10,310 nucleotides of DNA from Larix sibirica (Eukaryota > Streptophyta > Pinopsida > Pinales > Pinaceae), in the NCBI GenBank assembly GCA_004151065.3, contig NWUY0300015199.1:4705-15014 (forward strand), given 5' to 3'. The translations under genes were made by a program, and so were the position numbers. Below, one piece after another: positions 7,417 through 10,310 of this stretch. The first letter of the stretch is position 1, and each line of letters opens with the position of its first letter. Under the pieces are notes generated by a model. It did no database searches, had not been told where the DNA came from, and saw only the letters and a program-made list of their open reading frames with translations.

Positions 7417-8192
7417 ATGGAACTTCGCTATAGAGGTGAGGGTAAGAATTGAAGGCATAGTGGAAGTCATTCAGACTTTAATGCAAACCATGTGACAACT
7501 CGAAAGTGGAAACCAAGCTGACAATTTGAGCGAAATTCGAAAATACCCTATCCCTTGGCATACCTGCGTTGTTGAGATTTCGAAGTGTTCCCTGGGATTT
7601 GGTTATGGTAGCAGGGGTATGCACATGACCAGAGGTCTGCGCATACCCTCTGCAGAAAGTGGCAGAGTGGGCACAACAACAGAAGGTAAGCTCGTAAGTT
7701 CTCTTTTTTTCTGTTATATTCTTTGGTAGCTAAATAGCTTGTTAAATGTATCACAAACTCTAAGTTTTGTTTCCTTTGATTACTAGGATATGATGGTTAG
7801 CTGTTGGGCGAATTCTAAGTTTAGGAGCTGGGCGTTAGAGAGAGTGGGTGCTTCCAAATGTGACTTGGTCCTGGTAAGACCTGGCCCTCTGGAAAACCCC
7901 TACTACGAGTTGCATGATACGTACTATGTGTTGATTTGAAAGTTGGGCAAAAGTTTAATTAAGGTTGTGCCGAGGAGTGACAAGGAGTTTTATGGCCAAC
8001 CCTGTTTATTTCTTTTTCTAGGTTATTTGGAATTCGTTGTTGTTGGTCAAGAGGGATACGGTGTCCATTTTTCAGGCCCCTGGGCACAGTCACGACCTCT
8101 GTGTATGTTTTCTTTCAAAACTTGTTGGAAGTATAATTCTGGATAATCTTAAGTTTTGTAAGCTTGTTCAGGCGTTTTGTATAAAACCATGA
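7417..8192 (+). CDS. Candidate small spliced gene, product unknown
   Basis: A tentative exon chain: ATG at 7417 with donor after 7441 (GTAAGA); an exon ending at 7685 (donor GTAAGC); exon 7787-7873 (29 codons, open only in this phase, donor GTAAGA); and an exon from 8022 reading open to TGA at 8190-8192. The last three keep one phase: CAG AAG | GAT ATG ... GTC CTG | GTT ATT. Upstream, a TGA at 7626-7628 lies in the same frame; it is avoided only if the acceptor is AG at 7631-7632, whose pyrimidine tract is poor, whereas the better acceptor (7613-7614) leaves the stop in. The encoded peptide, about 110 residues, includes PLQKVAEWAQQQK and VIWNSLLLVKRDTV and matches no family I recognise. It may be a short gene, a pseudogene, or a spliced non-coding RNA. 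Confidence 0.22.
7615..7648 (+). repeat. Strong imperfect hairpin, 14 paired bases, 3-nt loop
   Basis: GGGTATGC (7615-7622) pairs with GCATACCC (7641-7648). Inward there is one A/C mismatch, then CA/TG, a single bulged T (7626), then GACC (7627-7630) pairing with GGTC (7634-7637) around the loop AGA. It is GC-rich, unlike chance palindromes in this AT-rich window. It lies inside the first main exon of the candidate spliced gene, and one proposed 3' splice site (AG 7631-7632) falls at its loop. It is too short for a typical microRNA precursor on its own. Confidence 0.8.
7686..7786 (+). other. Candidate intron (101 bp)
   Basis: The donor AAG|GTAAGC at 7686 and the acceptor TTGATTACTAG| at 7786 bound a T-rich segment of typical plant intron size. 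The reading frame used in the following exon meets a TAG at the acceptor itself, so it is open only if this segment is removed. Confidence 0.4.
7874..8021 (+). other. Candidate intron (148 bp)
   Basis: The donor CTG|GTAAGA at 7874 and the acceptor TTTCTTTTTCTAG| at 8021, which has a long pyrimidine tract, define the best-looking intron in the window. Its removal joins two exons in phase 0. A further acceptor-like TATCCTACAG| lies at about 8394 and, with a donor-like GTAAGC at 8158, could define a third intron with a stop codon soon after. Confidence 0.4.
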
Positions 8193-9329
8193 AGCGAAAA
8201 GCCCTTGGGTTTTTATCAAGCATACCCATTAAATTTAACTGTTGTTCTGTGTTTATGGAAGTCCCATTATTTTGTATATAGGTTTTGTTACTGTGTTGTC
8301 TCTGATTTGCATGTCTTCATTTTTATTTTTAATGTCTTCTTTCGATTTCTAAAAAGAGACTTAACATGATTACCTTGGGTTCGTTATCCTACAGGTTGTG
8401 GAATAATACGGCCCTAAGCCTGTCTGTGTTTTCTTGTTTTTAATTAAATGGGTGAGAGATAAATTCCTTGCTTGTGCACTTATGCATTTCCCAGAAGAGA
8501 AACTGGGGTTTTGTATATGCACAAAGTGTCTGGTAGGTTCTGAATGTTTCTGGAAATTACATAGATTTCACTTTGTCTACAAATGATGTATGATTTAGTT
8601 TAGCACTTTGGCTTTCCTGTAGAAATCGTGGTGACTCCTATAACTCTACCACAATTTTCTGTTTAGGTGTTTAAGTGGTTTAGACTTATATTTTCAATGT
8701 GGAGTTTGACCCGAGGAAATATGGCTGCTAAGAATTGTGTATTAATCATCTCATGTTAACGGTTTATAAGGATCTAATTACTAGCTTTTGGAATGTATGT
8801 GAAATCGTTTAAACCCTGGTTAATAGTAGATGTAAATTTTGTTTGATGTAAATATTTATATCTATTCTAATAAATTATGGATTAGAAAAGACATGGCCCT
8901 AAAACGTGCGTCGTTTGGTTCTATGGAAGTTTCTGGGCTCATAAATGTTATGTATCTTGATTTGTATAACTACTCGGATGGGTGAAAAGAACAGGGCGTG
9001 TGAGATGACGCTTAGGTTCTGATAAGCGTATAGCTATTCTTTGTTATCGACTGCGTAGAAATTATTTATGTTTGTACAGTCGTATATCTTTATTATTTTA
9101 TCATTGTACTTTTATTAATATGTCATCCTATGGGCATAATGTAGATGTTTTCTGGCTTTGGTTTGAAGTTAAGAACAATTCGGAAACTATGATTAGGGTT
9201 GTGGAATTATGTTTATGTGGGGATGTTCTGGTTAGTGGAGATATGCTCATAAGTTTTAGCACTATTTTAGTTTATAGTAATCCTGTGCATAATTACAGTT
9301 TTTCAGGTTTGGTCCCTAATGGCATAGCT
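8193..9329. other. T-rich non-coding stretch
   Basis: The plus strand is markedly T-rich over more than 1 kb, with several acceptor-like sites (CCTACAG near 8394, CTGTTTAG near 8666, TTTTTCAG near 9305). This resembles intron or 3' transcribed sequence continuing from the candidate unit at 7417-8192. The 93-codon frame at 9072-9353 is hydrophobic and lacks any motif; I read it as a by-product of T-richness. No polyadenylation site can be assigned with confidence. Confidence 0.35.
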
Positions 9330-9360
9330 ATGATATTTACCATTTATAAGTAAATATCAT
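9330..9360. repeat. Perfect 11-bp inverted repeat, 9-nt loop
   Basis: ATGATATTTAC (9330-9340) and GTAAATATCAT (9350-9360) are exact reverse complements with loop CATTTATAA. It lies where the T-rich strand bias ends and A-rich sequence begins, so it could be the 3' end of a transcript or an element boundary. No T-run follows. Confidence 0.9.
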
Positions 9361-9560
9361 GAAATCCAATATTTAAATGAAAAATAGCAGTGAGTATATA
9401 AAGAAAGAATTTATACTTTAAAATAGTAAATCCAATAACCCTTATGAGAGTCTTCATACATTAATGAAATTTAACGCATGAATAATTTGTGAAAGAGAAT
9501 TGTTCTTTGGAAGAGAAACATATTATTTTAATCTGTTTATTACTAAGAGTAAAGAAGTAA
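9361..9560. other. AT-rich spacer, no feature seen
   Basis: A-rich unique-looking sequence between the hairpin and the promoter-like or LTR-like region. No ORF or repeat is supported. Confidence 0.5.
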
Positions 9561-9985
9561 ATGTTAAAACCCCCGTGATGCCCATCACATCTACCATTTA
9601 ATTAAGAATTAAATACTTTTAACAAGAAGAAAAGAATTGGGAACAAGTAAGTTTGCAGGTCGATATTGGGGTTATCCATATTGTTAAACTCCTTCCTAGA
9701 ACCTGCTAGAAACCTAATGCATTACAAACTGAATTTCTTACCTGCAATGTATTGGTTGGATTCCCTTGTAACCTGCACACTTCGGAAACTAATTAGTGGA
9801 AAAATGACTCTCAGCTAACCTATAGAGATATGACCGAATGACCTTGGAACTGCCACCTTCCTCCCAACCTTTGATCCAGAATCATTCCCGGTTCTTACCT
9901 AGATCACCCCGGAGATGGTTCGGGCATGCAAGAGAAATTTAGAGGAAGTGGGGCAATGGTTGTTTGAAATAAATATTTGTATCTC

Positions 9986-9994
9986 CCTTTTATA
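9986..9994 (-). promoter_or_regulatory. TATA box (TATAAAAGG), minus strand
   Basis: The minus strand reads TCTATAAAAGGGAG, an excellent match to the plant TATA consensus. Transcription would proceed toward lower coordinates. No ORF of note follows within 400 bp, so the product would be non-coding or an LTR leader. Confidence 0.35.
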
Positions 9995-10070
9995 GAATTG
10001 GACAATCTCCCTCTCAATACCATAAAGGAATGATACTTAGATGGCTCCCCTCTCTTGGAGAATGTCCTAG

Positions 10071-10080
10071 TATTTATAGG
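10071..10080 (-). promoter_or_regulatory. Second TATA-like box (CCTATAAATA), minus strand
   Basis: CCTATAAATACTAGG on the minus strand is the common form of plant gene and LTR TATA boxes. It is about 86 bp upstream of the first in the same orientation. The plus-strand reading TATTTATAGG is a poorer match, favouring minus orientation. Confidence 0.3.
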
Positions 10081-10110
10081 TAAAATTTGGAATGGGCACT
10101 TGAGTTAATA

Positions 10111-10251
10111 TTAATATTTTTAATATTATCTTGAATTTAACTCCTACTTTGAATTATAATTATAAACTTATGTTTGTTCTTGGAATTTTTTAATGGTTTC
10201 TCTTAACTTGATATTTGGAAACTTTTTAATTTCATTTATTTGATTTATTAG

Positions 10252-10254
<3 letters not shown>
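10111..10254. other. AT-rich sequence, no feature seen
   Basis: Simple AT-rich sequence with TAATATT-type self-complementary strings near 10105-10130 and no supported gene. Confidence 0.5.

Positions 10255-10282
<28 letters not shown>
10255..10282. repeat. (TA)14 microsatellite
   Basis: An uninterrupted TA dinucleotide run, followed by the 14-bp palindrome ATACATATATGTAT (10286-10299). Such runs are prone to length change and assembly error. Confidence 0.95.
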
Positions 10283-10295
<13 letters not shown>

Positions 10296-10310
10296 GTATG
10301 AAATATGTAT

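Larger units (their letters stand above)
9562..10110 (-). mobile_element. Possible solo LTR fragment or promoter region
   Basis: Read on the minus strand, this stretch has two TATA boxes (10080-10071 and 9994-9986), then about 420 bp of mixed sequence without ORFs, ending in GGGGGTTTTAACA at 9562, an LTR-like CA 3' end. A palindrome GTGATG-CC-CATCAC (9575-9588) lies just inside that end. No primer-binding site follows, and the matching TG start and a second LTR were not found, so the LTR reading rests on layout only. A promoter of a minus-strand gene whose coding part is lost is the alternative. Confidence 0.2.

Noticed and set aside
7526-7729. 67-codon plus-strand frame overlapping the candidate spliced unit
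   Set aside because: If the intron at 7686 is removed, this frame meets a TAG within five codons of the junction, whereas the neighbouring frame stays open across two introns.
9072-9353. 93-codon plus-strand frame with a hydrophobic translation
   Set aside because: Its hydrophobic character follows from T-rich DNA, and it ends inside the 9330-9360 hairpin.

Overview
The window looks like AT-rich nuclear DNA of a land plant, mostly old non-coding sequence and eroded transposons. The evidence for a plant is a CACTA-type transposon end (TTTTTCTTGTAGTG, the reverse complement of the plant CACTACAAGAAAAA terminus) with degenerate subterminal repeats, two telo-box motifs (AAACCCTAA), plausible plant-type GT-AG introns, and no dense coding. 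No tRNA, rRNA, CRISPR array or intact transposase or polymerase gene was recognised. Three bases are unresolved (393-394 and 2932). The species cannot be named from this sequence.

Layout. Positions 1-1090 are visibly richer in GC than the rest; they hold two small hairpins and a TGGGCC/telo-box pair, but no recognisable gene. On the minus strand, 1390-2030 carries broken, coding-like segments of unknown family, ending in a three-copy decayed tandem repeat. From about 2040 to 4920 nothing is recognisable apart from a 14-bp tandem duplication. Positions 4921-5508 are the clearest mobile-element feature: the right end of a CACTA (En/Spm-like) element, with ~51-bp repeats leading into three ~131-bp units and finishing at TAGTG. 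A second CACTA-like end starts at 6591 and could bound a 265-bp degenerate element (6591-6855) that contains a perfect 33-bp direct repeat.

Positions 7330-8200 look like a small spliced transcription unit on the plus strand: a telo-box, good GTAAG donors, good pyrimidine-rich AG acceptors, and a reading frame that stays open across two proposed introns. The product is not recognised and the unit could be non-coding or a pseudogene. The plus strand stays T-rich from about 7690 to 9330, like plant intron or transcribed non-coding sequence, and ends near a perfect 11-bp hairpin (9330-9360). Positions 9560-10110 look like a promoter region or a solo LTR read on the minus strand, with two TATA boxes. 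The window closes in a (TA)n microsatellite. There is no evidence that these parts form one functional system; the strongest leads are the CACTA repeat architecture and the candidate spliced unit.
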